From NCBI RefSeq assembly GCF_004138325.1, contig NZ_SBLB01000002.1, positions 682,001 through 746,000 of the forward strand: a stretch of DNA of 64,000 bases, given 5' to 3'. This document shows, one piece after another, positions 35,324 through 43,874 of this stretch. The notes under the pieces were generated by a model, which saw only the letters and a program-made list of their open reading frames with translations, was not told where the DNA came from and did no database searches. How positions within the stretch are numbered: the first letter of the stretch is position 1; every line of letters starts with the position of its first letter. This DNA is from Spirosoma sordidisoli. Its GTDB lineage: Bacteria > Bacteroidota > Bacteroidia > Cytophagales > Spirosomataceae. The position numbers were made by a program, and so were the translations under genes.

Positions 35324-36322
35324 TCAACGGTCCATAACCTGGTTTGCCTGTGCCAGTAACTCGTTGGGAAAGCTGACGCCTATCTGGTTAGCGGCCTTTT
35401 TATTCAGCGTCAGGTAGTACTTCTCCGGATGCTTGGCCGGGAGCTCGCCCGGCTTGGCGCCTTTCAGTATGTTGTCTACGTAGCGGGCGGCTTCGCGGAA
35501 CTGCTGCGGTAGGTCAGGTGCCCACGACATGAGCCCGCCAACTTCCACAAAGGCGGTTGCCTGATAGATGGCGGGCAGTCGGTGCTGCGTAGCGAAGTCG
35601 ACAAGGAGCTGGCGGTTCGCAAGGGACACGGCGCCCTGAAAACTCAACAGGCCGTTCATACCATCGGTCAGTATCTCGCTTAATGCGTTTTGTAAAGCCG
35701 GCAATGAAGCTGCCCGGTAGACGCTGACTTGTAGGCCCAGACCGGCCGCTGCTTGCCGGGCGTCGGCTTCCTGGGTTTCGTGGCCACCAACGCCCGGTGT
35801 AGTCGACAGCAGGGCAATGCGTTTGGCATCTGGCACCACGGCGTGCAACAGCTGAAGCCGCTTTGCAGTAAGGCCCGGGGGCAGTTCATCCAGGCCTGTA
35901 TAAAGGCCGCCGGGATGGTCCAGTGTTTTGGCGAAACCGTTGCTGACCAGGCCCGGACAAGTGGTAATCACCATGGGCATCGCTGGATTCGCTTTTCGTA
36001 TTTCCAGCGCGAAAGGAAGGGAAGCCGCAACGATCAGGGATAAATCCATTTGCGCCAGCTCAGCCGCCATAGCTGCGGCATCGGTCGTGTTGGGTCGGGC
36101 CAGCCTCTGCTCAATATGAATGTTTTTACCTTCGGAATATCCCAGTGTCGTCATCTCCTGCCGAAAAACGTCTTCCAGGGCCAAAACCCCCGCTCCACCC
36201 AGATACCCAATGCGGGGAGCGGCCTGCTGTCTAAAATAGGGGATAACAGGGGCTACGGTCGGCAGCACCGTCAGCCGCGAAAGCTCCTGTAGAAACCGCC
36301 GTCTTGTTAGTAGGGTATTCAT
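35324..36322 (-). CDS. ABC-type substrate-binding protein (TrpX-like), no permease partner
   Basis: The 332-residue protein has a Tat-like leader (LTRRRFLQELSRLTVLPTVAP) and the ABC_sub_bind fold: PRIGYLGGAG, YSEGKNIHIEQRLA, AELAQMDLSLIVAAS, KRLQLLHAVVPDAKRIALL and YVDNILKGAKPGELPAKHPEKYYLTLNKKAANQIGVSFP, the last being diagnostic. Homologues bind amino acids or related solutes, but here no permease or ATPase gene is nearby. It may act as a sensor or serve a distant transporter. Confidence 0.88.
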   Translation of the reverse strand: MNTLLTRRRFLQELSRLTVLPTVAPVIPYFRQQAAPRIGYLGGAGVLALEDVFRQEMTTLGYSEGKNIHIEQRLARPNTTDAAAMAAELAQMDLSLIVAASLPFALEIRKANPAMPMVITTCPGLVSNGFAKTLDHPGGLYTGLDELPPGLTAKRLQLLHAVVPDAKRIALLSTTPGVGGHETQEADARQAAAGLGLQVSVYRAASLPALQNALSEILTDGMNGLLSFQGAVSLANRQLLVDFATQHRLPAIYQATAFVEVGGLMSWAPDLPQQFREAARYVDNILKGAKPGELPAKHPEKYYLTLNKKAANQIGVSFPNELLAQANQVMDR

Positions 36323-36364
36323 GCATCAGGCGTCTTATAGTTCAGGGAGTACCTGACCCTGGTT

Positions 36365-37684
36365 TTAGTCTGCTACCAGCAGCGTCTTTTCCCAGTCCGC
36401 GTATTTTCGTTTCAGCCGGGCAAAAATGGCCTGATGCCTTTCTTTCAGATCGTTTTTTTCGGGTTGGTCATTCGCCAGGTCAAACAGGTACTCTCCCTGC
36501 TGATCCTGTAGATATTTCCAGTGGCCATCTTTAATCGCCTGCTGTTTGTTGCCATGAAATTGCTTCCAGTAAAAGGTTCGGTCGACGGTTTTCTGGACAC
36601 CTCTGCAAACTGGCATCAAATCGATCCCATCCAACGGGAAAGCTGCCGGGGCTTTGGCGCCCCCTGCCGATAAAATGGTCGCTGTCCAGTCCATCGTAAT
36701 GGCAGCCTGTTGGGTAACAGTACCCGCTTTAATCTGGCCTGGCCATCGAACGAATGCCGGTACCCTGATACCTCCTTCCCATAAGGTCATCTTCCCTTCA
36801 GATAGCCCGCCGTTATCCGAGAATCGTTCGCCCCCGTTATCGTTGGTGAAGATGATAAGGGTTTGCTCCGACAAGTGGGCCGCATCGAGGCTCTTCATCA
36901 GCTCTCCAATTCCTTCATCAAGCCTTTTGACCATGGTTGCATACGTTGAGCGGGAGCCATTTTTTGTAAAGTCAATGGTATCGGCATAAGCCTTGTCGGA
37001 AGGTCCTTGCCAGGGCCAATGGGGGGCATTGAACATAATGGCCAGAAAGAAAGGCTTGTCATGGGGTTTCCTGATAAAGGCAGCTGCTTTCTGTGTAAAT
37101 AGATTGGTGAGGTACCCCTCGGGATAAACAGGGGTATCATTTTCATACAGATCATGGGCCCGCTGTCCAGGGGGGCCACTCTTGTGAGCTGTATAATCGG
37201 CCGCGCCAGCGAGTATGCCAAAAAAGTAGTCAAACCCATTTTTTGTCGGGTTATGTTCAGGCCGAAAACCCAGGTGCCATTTGCCGATCAAAGCGGTTTC
37301 GTAATTAGCCGCTTTCAATAACGAGGCTACCGAAGGATAGGCCTGGGTTAATCCAACGGCACTATCCTTTTTGCTTTTAGTCAGGGGTTCTTTCAGCCCA
37401 ACCGGCGTTCGGGCCGGATACCGGCCCGTCATAAAAGCGGTGCGGGTTGGCGTGCAGACCGGAGCCGCCGAATAGGCATTGACAAACTTTATCCCCTGAG
37501 AAGCTAGTTTGTCCAGATTAGGCGTTGGGTAGTCTTTGTTTCCATAACAACTCAAATCGCCATAGCCCATATCATCCGACATGATGTAAATAATATGGGG
37601 CCGCTGAGCATACGTATTACCAGAAGCTGTAACCAGCAGTAATACGACAACCTTTCTGAAATACGCATGAGCCAAACGAAACAT
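36365..37684 (-). CDS. Secreted sulfatase (arylsulfatase type)
   Basis: The 439-residue protein has a signal peptide (about 1-26) and then the sulfatase start PHIIYIMSDDMGYGDLSCYG, with metal-binding Asp37-Asp38. The signature C77-T-P-T-R81 is the site where Cys is converted to formylglycine. Other family features are GKWHLG and FTNDNGGERFSDNGGL. It should release sulfate from carbohydrate or aryl esters in the periplasm. No maturation enzyme is in the window. It lies just upstream of the ABC binding-protein gene on the same strand (42 bp gap). Confidence 0.93.
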   Translation of the reverse strand: MFRLAHAYFRKVVVLLLVTASGNTYAQRPHIIYIMSDDMGYGDLSCYGNKDYPTPNLDKLASQGIKFVNAYSAAPVCTPTRTAFMTGRYPARTPVGLKEPLTKSKKDSAVGLTQAYPSVASLLKAANYETALIGKWHLGFRPEHNPTKNGFDYFFGILAGAADYTAHKSGPPGQRAHDLYENDTPVYPEGYLTNLFTQKAAAFIRKPHDKPFFLAIMFNAPHWPWQGPSDKAYADTIDFTKNGSRSTYATMVKRLDEGIGELMKSLDAAHLSEQTLIIFTNDNGGERFSDNGGLSEGKMTLWEGGIRVPAFVRWPGQIKAGTVTQQAAITMDWTATILSAGGAKAPAAFPLDGIDLMPVCRGVQKTVDRTFYWKQFHGNKQQAIKDGHWKYLQDQQGEYLFDLANDQPEKNDLKERHQAIFARLKRKYADWEKTLLVAD

Positions 37685-38201
37685 ACCGCATTGGTTAACA
37701 TGTGATCGATACTAAGCGGACTACCACGGGTTATACTAACCCCTAGGTCAGTTATACAGACCTTTACGAACCGGGCCTTGCCTTATTGGTAATCTCCATA
37801 GCTGGCCGGATCCGAAACCGAAGAAGTACGGAACGACCATGCCTGTCTTCACCATAAACTGTCCCCTTGTAGTTGGCATGCTACACGTTGAATGGCTGCA
37901 ATCGAATCCGCGAGTAACCTGGAGCGATCGGTTCACGCGGTCAGGTCGAATGGGCCGCCAGGCAGTAGTACAAGAGCTTGTCCATGACCTTCCATCAATG
38001 GCTGTTTCGGTCTGGATTGAGCCATACGTAGAGCAAAGGAAGAGTATGCATCGATGGCTACTGACCCTTTTATCTGCACGTCTTAACGAAGAAAAGAATA
38101 ATACCTTTACGCATATACACTTACTGTGTAAGCGGTACTAGTTTGTAAGTCAGCTAAATACCTGATCTGCCGGTACGCTGCGTAGGGGGCTATTTCGTTC
38201 C
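37685..38201. other. Intergenic region, nothing recognised
   Basis: About 517 bp without a supported gene. A 100-codon open frame (37839-38141) has no recognisable homology or ribosome-binding context and was not accepted. Confidence 0.5.
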
Positions 38202-38714
38202 CTACCTGAGTGCCGGAACGGGCGTGTCTGGCTTTAGGTCGACATTGTGGTAGACGACAATTTTCCAGTTGCCTGTTTGCTTTTGGAAAACCTGAAGCAG
38301 CCGGGTATGCAGGCGTCCCTTATCGTCGACGTGAATAGCTTTTGGCCCACCGCCTTTCGGAAATCCGGCAACCTGAGTGAGTGTTTCAACAACGGCGACA
38401 TCGGGACCGAGAAACCGGAACGAGACTACCTGCTGCTGTAAAACCGTATTGGCAAACATGCCTTTGAAGATCTCCACATGCCTGTCTAAAAACTGCTGGT
38501 GCCCGGTGAAAAACATACCCCGAATATTGGTAAACGTTCCGGTTTCGGCGAACCGTTTAGAGTAGGTAACCGCATCTCCGCTGTTCCAGGACGTGACTTC
38601 TTCCTGAAGAATAGTTTGGATAGCCAACGAATCGGCATTTTGTTGGGCTTGCATCGGCGTCGCAAAAAGCAGAACCAGACTTGTCAGGGTACTGATGAGG
38701 ATTAGAGATTTCAT
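38202..38714 (-). CDS. Secreted SgcJ/EcaC-type NTF2-like protein
   Basis: From ATG 38714 (170 residues) the product opens with a signal peptide (LILISTLTSLVLLFATPMQAQQ). The NTF2-like fold shows IQTILQEEVTSWNSGDAVTYSKRFAETGTFTNIRGMFFTG and a C-terminal LLQVFQKQTGNWKIVVYHNVDL, close to the SgcJ/EcaC group. An in-frame ATG at 38729 would add five residues. The function is unknown; many members are enzymes or binding proteins for small hydrophobic compounds. It lies 54 bp after the amidohydrolase gene, which is on the same strand upstream. Confidence 0.85.
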   Translation of the reverse strand: MKSLILISTLTSLVLLFATPMQAQQNADSLAIQTILQEEVTSWNSGDAVTYSKRFAETGTFTNIRGMFFTGHQQFLDRHVEIFKGMFANTVLQQQVVSFRFLGPDVAVVETLTQVAGFPKGGGPKAIHVDDKGRLHTRLLQVFQKQTGNWKIVVYHNVDLKPDTPVPALR

Positions 38715-38767
38715 CGTTGTGCGATTCATATAGCTTATGGTTTAATGTTTACATAAATGCCGTTCGC

Positions 38768-39982
38768 TTAGGCGCTAATCCGGAAGATGCGCTCGGCGTT
38801 TCTATGCGCTACTTTGGCCCGTTCATCATCCGTGAGCGTTGCCGATTCGATAAAGGAAACGGCTGGCGTTGTGGGTTGGTAGGGGTAATCAATGGCCCAC
38901 ATAACCGAGTCGAGGCCGAGCTTGTCGATGCTGAACCGAAGCGCCAGCGGGTCTTCAACACCACTGGTGGTGATCGAGAAGTTACGTTTGAAGTATTCGC
39001 TCGGTTTGAGCTGGTTTCCCCGACCGGCCCGGGCGCCGGGTGCGCCCATGAAGTCGAGCCGCCACAGCCAGAACGGTAGTGCTTCGCCCATATGGCCCAG
39101 AACAATCTGCAGGCGGGGAAAGCGATCCAGAACCCCACTCAGCATTAACCGAAGAGCGTGCGTACCGGCTTCAATACCATAGCCCCAGATAGCCCCTTCG
39201 ATGCGGTAGTCACGGAAAGGGGCAGCCATGCCATCTGACGGAGCGCGGGGATGAATGTAAAGTGGGGCGCCCAGGGCTTCGGCGGCTTCCAGGATAGGCC
39301 AGAACCGTTGTTCATCCAGGTAGCCGTTGCCGGTATGGGAGTTGACCAGAAACCCGTTCAGCCTGAGAGCATGAATCGACCGTTCCATTTCCCGGGCAGC
39401 CTCGGACGGGTTCTGGGGCGCAAAGCAGGCCAGCCCCGCGAAACGAGTCGGATGACGGCGAATGGCCTCGGCCAGCCGGTCGTTGGCCAGCCGGGCCAGG
39501 CCCACCGCCTGATCGGGTTCAAACATCTGCACACCCGGTAGTCCCAGCGAGAGCAGGTGCATATCGACCCCGTTCGCGTCCATATCGGCCAGGCGACCGG
39601 CATCCAGGTCCAGCAACTTGGGCAGCATCAATCGAGAACTGGCGTCCCGGTTCGACACCGGAGGGGGCGCCTGCGTCTGATCTTTGGAGGCCATCAGGTC
39701 GGGGGTGCCGTAAATTGCGCTGAGGAGTTTCAGATCCAGGTTCGAGCCACCCCGTTTGGCCAGGTCGCGCACGGCCGTAGCTATTTCGGGAATCATGAAC
39801 GCTTCTTCGGTAGCAATCTTTCGTACCCGCTTTTCGACAACCGGGACCGCTCTTCGTTGGGCACCAGAGGGACGATCCCCGGCCGGTTCGGGCCACCCGC
39901 CAGCGGTAGCAAGCGCCGACAGCTGAGCCAGTACGGTCCGGCGATTGACCGGCGCACTCCCTTCGTTTGGTTTGGTAGACAT
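38768..39982 (-). CDS. Amidohydrolase-family decarboxylase-like protein (ACMSD/2,3-dihydroxybenzoate decarboxylase group)
   Basis: The 404-residue product starts with a twin-arginine-like leader (NRRTVLAQLSALATAGG). The catalytic barrel begins RKIATEEAFMIPE, an E-x-A form like that of 2,3-dihydroxybenzoate decarboxylases rather than E-x-H. Further ligands appear in LYIHPRAPSD, LGHMGEALPFWLWRLD and MWAIDYPYQP, which fit the His, His and Asp metal sites of the family. It probably decarboxylates an aromatic or related acid, possibly in the periplasm if the leader works. The LytTR regulator gene ends 10 bp upstream. Confidence 0.85.
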   Translation of the reverse strand: MSTKPNEGSAPVNRRTVLAQLSALATAGGWPEPAGDRPSGAQRRAVPVVEKRVRKIATEEAFMIPEIATAVRDLAKRGGSNLDLKLLSAIYGTPDLMASKDQTQAPPPVSNRDASSRLMLPKLLDLDAGRLADMDANGVDMHLLSLGLPGVQMFEPDQAVGLARLANDRLAEAIRRHPTRFAGLACFAPQNPSEAAREMERSIHALRLNGFLVNSHTGNGYLDEQRFWPILEAAEALGAPLYIHPRAPSDGMAAPFRDYRIEGAIWGYGIEAGTHALRLMLSGVLDRFPRLQIVLGHMGEALPFWLWRLDFMGAPGARAGRGNQLKPSEYFKRNFSITTSGVEDPLALRFSIDKLGLDSVMWAIDYPYQPTTPAVSFIESATLTDDERAKVAHRNAERIFRISA

Positions 39983-39992
39983 AGTCGTTTGG

Positions 39993-40733
39993 TTAAAAAC
40001 TGATGGCCTGTAGAAACTCCGCTTTTTTTCGTTTAGCCACGTCGAGCGTTACTCCGTTGCTCATCACCACCTGACCGCCATCGCCCCGGATGTATCGCTC
40101 CACGAACGACTTGTTAATCATGTGGGCGTGGTGAATACGCAGGAATGTTTCGGTGGGCAGTAACTCGTCAAACTCTTTCAGGGTGCGGCTCACCAGAAAC
40201 GTAAGGGAGCCTGTCAGGTGGATGTACGTATAGTTTGCGCTGGCTTCGAGGTAAATAATGTCATCGATGTTGACGAATTGCAGACCCTCGAAGGTAGGAA
40301 TGCCGATACGCCGGGGTTGTTTCTTCTGTACGTATTCCAGCAGCAGTTGTACCTGCGATTCGGCCGACTGGTTTGTCCGGTTTGCTTCGGCTTTAGCGAC
40401 GGCCGCCTTTAGCTCGTCGATGTCCACCGGTTTTACCAGGTAATCCAGGGCACTGTACCGAATGGCTTTGATGGCGTAGTGGTCATAGGCCGTGACGAAG
40501 ATGAGCGCGAACTGTCGGTACGATACGTGCTGAAGCATCAAAAAGCCGTTCATCACCGGCATCTCGATGTCCAGAAACACCACATCCGGCTGCAGGCGAT
40601 CAATAGCCTGCTGCCCATCCCGGGCGTTATCGCAACGGGCTACGATTCGGATCTGCGGACAATGTCGACCCAGCTTTTCACCCAGCGAACTCAGGTTGCT
40701 CTGGTCGTCGTCAATCAGTATGGCGTTCAGCAT
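39993..40733 (-). CDS. LytTR-family response regulator
   Basis: The 246-residue protein has an N-terminal receiver (acidic pocket DDDQ, phosphoacceptor D55 in VVFLDIEMPVMNGF, conserved Thr/Lys in FVTAYDHYAIKAIRYSALDYLVKPVD). A C-terminal LytTR DNA-binding domain follows (about 140-245: IIYLEASANYTYIHL, RIHHAHMINKSFVERY). Its gene follows that of a LytS-like kinase after 5 bp, so the two are cotranscribed and should form one two-component system. Confidence 0.94.
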   Translation of the reverse strand: MLNAILIDDDQSNLSSLGEKLGRHCPQIRIVARCDNARDGQQAIDRLQPDVVFLDIEMPVMNGFLMLQHVSYRQFALIFVTAYDHYAIKAIRYSALDYLVKPVDIDELKAAVAKAEANRTNQSAESQVQLLLEYVQKKQPRRIGIPTFEGLQFVNIDDIIYLEASANYTYIHLTGSLTFLVSRTLKEFDELLPTETFLRIHHAHMINKSFVERYIRGDGGQVVMSNGVTLDVAKRKKAEFLQAISF

Positions 40734-40738
40734 AGCCT

Positions 40739-42844
40739 TTAGGGTTCAGCACTACTAATCCTTACGACTGCTTTGGTACCTGCTGGTCTACCGTTTTCTT
40801 CCAGGTCGGTGATCTGAACATCGGCCAAACGGCTGTGCCGGTTGTGAAGCTGAATGCGCTCCCGCGTAATCTGGATGCCATACGACTGGTGACCGGGTCG
40901 GTTCAGCTCCCTCAGCCGGGCGGCCTGGGTGCGGCCAATACCATTATCGACTACCGAATAAATGATGTATTCATCCCTCAGTTGCGCGGCAATATCCAGC
41001 TGGCGACAATTGTCATGCTTATTGAGCAGACCGTGATGGATCGCGTTTTCCACGAAAGGCTGGATAAGTAACGGCGGCACGTTGTAATCGCCTTCCATCA
41101 GCTCCGGATCAGCCGTCAGCGAATAGCTGAATTTATGGTTGCACCGGAACTGTTCCAGCTCCAGGTACAGGCGCAGCGTATCGAAATCTTTTTGAAAGTG
41201 AACCCGATTATTCTTGGAGCTGTCGAGCACCAGCCGAATCAGTTTGGCGAACCGGGCCAGGTAGGTAGTGGCCCGGTCAGGCTGTCCGGTCTGGATGAGG
41301 TTATCGATGGCGCTCAGGCAATTGAAAATAAAATGAGGGTTCATCTGGGTGCGCAAAGCCTGCATCTCCAGCTCAAGGGCTTTGCGTTTGAGGCTCGACT
41401 GGGCCTGCTCGTAGCGCAGGGCTTCGTTTTTTCGCTTAAGGGTTATCGTTCGAATCACCAGCAGCGAACACACAAACAGCGCCAGTAACCCGCCCGCCAG
41501 CATAGTCGTTGACTGCGTTTGCCGCTGCAACTCCTGTTGCTTTACCACCAGTTGCTGCTCCTTCAGGGCCTTGTCCTGTTTTAACAGCCGGATGCGATTT
41601 TCGGCCTGCCCAGCCGCCAGGTACAAAGCCGTCCGCTGAGCAAACTGACGGGTAGCCAGCGAATCGTTGATGATCGTATACTGCTTGAAGTACACGTAGG
41701 CGCTGTCGGGTCGCTTTAGCCGCTCGAACAGGGACGCCATAAGTCCATTGGCATCTTTGAGGTACTGTTGATTGGCCGTCTGGGAAGCGGTTTGGCGTAG
41801 TTCGCGGGCGTAACGCAGGGCAATCGGATACTTCTGTTTCCCCTCGTATACGCGGGCTACCGTCAGCAACGATTGCATCAGCGGTATCACATCCCGCTTC
41901 TGGCGCAGGCCATCCAGCAGGGGCAACACATCGGCCAGGACCTGCTCATATTGATGACGGGCCAGCTGCACCTCCACCGAATAGCCCCACACGTAGGCCC
42001 TGAACTTGTTCCGAACGGCCTCGTCGGTGGTCAGTACTGCCAGGTTCCGCAGGTGTTTCTGCTGATAATACAGCACCGAGTCGTAGTTACGGAGTTGCAG
42101 GTGGGCGTAGGCCATGTCTTCCAGATGGGGCCAGAGCAACAGAAACGGCGTGAAGTAGGGCAAACTCTGGTGGTAATAATCCAGCGCCTTCTGCGGGTCG
42201 CCTACCCGGTTGAACGACCGCCCGATGAACGCCAGCGAAACCGCCGTCAGCGCCGAGTCTTTCAGCTCTTTGCCTATTTTCTGGGATTCAATCAGGTTTT
42301 CAAAGCCTTTCCAGTATTGACCCCGTTTGCAGTACTGATAGCCCGTTGCCTGTATGGCCCAGCCCAAAGCCGATTTATCCTGAGCGGCCAGGGCCAGCTG
42401 CCGGGCGTGAAAGGCGGCTTGCAGGCCCTGCTTATACTGTCCGAGGCTCCCCCGCGCAATGGCCAGCAGGTAATACGCTCTCGACAGCGTGGTCGGTTCG
42501 TTCTTGTTGTTCAGTAACCTGATGACCTGTTCGCTCCGGCGAACCATGCGCTTATAATCGGCCAGCAAGCGACCTGCTACGTCGCCCTGCGTAAGTAAGG
42601 CGACGCCCTGCCCTTTCAGATAGTCAGTACGTACAGACTGCTCATAAGCCAGCCGCGCATATGTAAGCGCCGAGTCGGCATGTACGGCGTAAAAGGTAAA
42701 GGCCCAGCCCATGGCGTTGAGGCTGTCGGCCCGCGCCCGGCCTTCCAGGGTTGGCAGCGCCCGCCGTAGCCGATCGATGCCGGCTGTTTGCGACCAGCCC
42801 CGTATCGTCAGTATCAGCAGCAGCAGGGTCAGGCTAGTTCGCAT
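40739..42844 (-). CDS. LytS-type sensor histidine kinase with TPR sensor
   Basis: The 701-residue protein has a signal peptide, tetratricopeptide-like repeats to about residue 400 (ALGWAIQATGYQYCKRGQYW; KALDYYHQSLPYF), a membrane helix (STTMLAGGLLALFVCSLLVI), a coiled coil, and a His_kinase domain with phosphoacceptor H504 in QMNPHFIFNCLSAIDNLI. The ATPase follows with PPLLIQPFVENAIHHGL and VDNGIGRTQA. It pairs with the LytTR regulator directly downstream. The TPR sensor faces the periplasm. Confidence 0.94.
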   Translation of the reverse strand: MRTSLTLLLLILTIRGWSQTAGIDRLRRALPTLEGRARADSLNAMGWAFTFYAVHADSALTYARLAYEQSVRTDYLKGQGVALLTQGDVAGRLLADYKRMVRRSEQVIRLLNNKNEPTTLSRAYYLLAIARGSLGQYKQGLQAAFHARQLALAAQDKSALGWAIQATGYQYCKRGQYWKGFENLIESQKIGKELKDSALTAVSLAFIGRSFNRVGDPQKALDYYHQSLPYFTPFLLLWPHLEDMAYAHLQLRNYDSVLYYQQKHLRNLAVLTTDEAVRNKFRAYVWGYSVEVQLARHQYEQVLADVLPLLDGLRQKRDVIPLMQSLLTVARVYEGKQKYPIALRYARELRQTASQTANQQYLKDANGLMASLFERLKRPDSAYVYFKQYTIINDSLATRQFAQRTALYLAAGQAENRIRLLKQDKALKEQQLVVKQQELQRQTQSTTMLAGGLLALFVCSLLVIRTITLKRKNEALRYEQAQSSLKRKALELEMQALRTQMNPHFIFNCLSAIDNLIQTGQPDRATTYLARFAKLIRLVLDSSKNNRVHFQKDFDTLRLYLELEQFRCNHKFSYSLTADPELMEGDYNVPPLLIQPFVENAIHHGLLNKHDNCRQLDIAAQLRDEYIIYSVVDNGIGRTQAARLRELNRPGHQSYGIQITRERIQLHNRHSRLADVQITDLEENGRPAGTKAVVRISSAEP

Positions 42845-42979
42845 ACATAGTCGTAGTTAGAGGAACAGTTAGGGAACTACTCGATCAGCTGCGCGAAAAT
42901 CGTATCTAGTTTACTGTAATAATTGGTAATAACCTACTGATTGCGAGTTTATTATTGTCTGGTCAAGGGCGGTGTCTGT

Positions 42980-43465
42980 TCAGTAGGTTATCATTCCCTT
43001 ATACGTAATTTCGCCCGCCGGTTTAGCCGGGTTGGCTATGGCATTGCCGACAAAAGAGCCACTGGCTTTCCGGAATTTGCCGGTTCCGCCGGCAATGGTG
43101 TGGGTTACGGCAACGGTTGATGTGCCGTCAGAATTGGGAGTAGATGTGCCCTTGAATGTGGTTGTGAACGTATCGCCGTTGTCGGCATAAAAGGTAGCTT
43201 CCCCCCCTACGGCGAAGGGAGGAGGGGGCGTGATGGTAATCGTAGCCGTAGCGACAAACCGGGCAATGTCGAGCGGCCTGGCGGGCGAGGTTCCGGTTGT
43301 TCGCTGCTTCAGCATTGGCGCCGGATTGAGCAACTCGTTCGTCGTGGTGTATGTCCCTTCGTAGGTGACCGATACGGGGGTGTCTTCCTTTTCGCAGCTA
43401 ACCAGGATGAACAGCAATGCACATACGCCTGGCAGGAGCAGTTGGCCTGTGAATCTGTTTTTCAT
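42980..43465 (-). CDS. Hypothetical lipoprotein
   Basis: The 161-residue product has a lipoprotein signal (LLFILVSC, lipidated Cys24) followed by a charged EKEDTP. The mature part is rich in Thr, Gly and Pro and has a beta-rich pattern: TYEGTYTTTNELLN, ATFYADNGDTFTTTFKG, and HTIAGGTGKFRKASGSFVGNA, similar to small beta-barrel lipoproteins of the allene-oxide-cyclase-like type. The function is unknown. A TTACTTTG element (minus strand, 43539-43546) is a candidate promoter. Confidence 0.75.
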   Translation of the reverse strand: MKNRFTGQLLLPGVCALLFILVSCEKEDTPVSVTYEGTYTTTNELLNPAPMLKQRTTGTSPARPLDIARFVATATITITPPPPFAVGGEATFYADNGDTFTTTFKGTSTPNSDGTSTVAVTHTIAGGTGKFRKASGSFVGNAIANPAKPAGEITYKGMITY

Positions 43466-43538
43466 GATGCTTTCGTTGACGTGATAAAAAGAATGACTCG
43501 TTGCGGCCCGACGCTTTGCGTTGAGCGTTTGTTAACCC

Positions 43539-43546
43539 CAAAGTAA
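43539..43546 (-). promoter_or_regulatory. Candidate -7 element for the lipoprotein gene
   Basis: TTACTTTG on the minus strand is one mismatch from TAnnTTTG. Confidence 0.3.
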
Positions 43547-43621
43547 AGGCACCTGACAAGCCTGGAAAAGCCGCATCGAGCCGCTGGGGGCGTTCGTTTA
43601 CTAAGTGGGCCTGTTTGCCGG

Positions 43622-43745
43622 TTAACTGATAGTCAGGTAATTGCTGCCAAACCCGATACGGTACCAGAAGCGCTCACCGTGCCGGAAACGCACATTGATC
43701 AGCCGGGGGTAACTGATCGATGGTGGCGGGTCCAGGCTTTTTCGG
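43622..43745 (-). pseudogene. Possible C-terminal gene remnant
   Basis: One minus-strand frame reads PPPSISYPRLINVRFRHGERF and WYRIGFGSNYLTIS before a stop. It looks like a true protein end but has no start codon, and the frame meets a stop upstream. No family is recognised. The rest of the 43466-43874 gap is empty. Confidence 0.35.
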
Positions 43746-43874
43746 CGCGTTTGAACGCAAGAAAACCTTCCGGTTAGTCGCGCGCGGCTCAGGCCGTACG
43801 GTACTAAACGCGAAAGGTTTTCGCTGTCCAGCCAGTCCTGTCAAATGCCGGACCGGCTCAGGTATGGTGTATGT

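Noticed and set aside
37839..38141. 100-codon open frame in the gap after the sulfatase gene
   Set aside because: No recognisable homology, no good ribosome-binding site and low-complexity composition; a short antisense frame is equally open.
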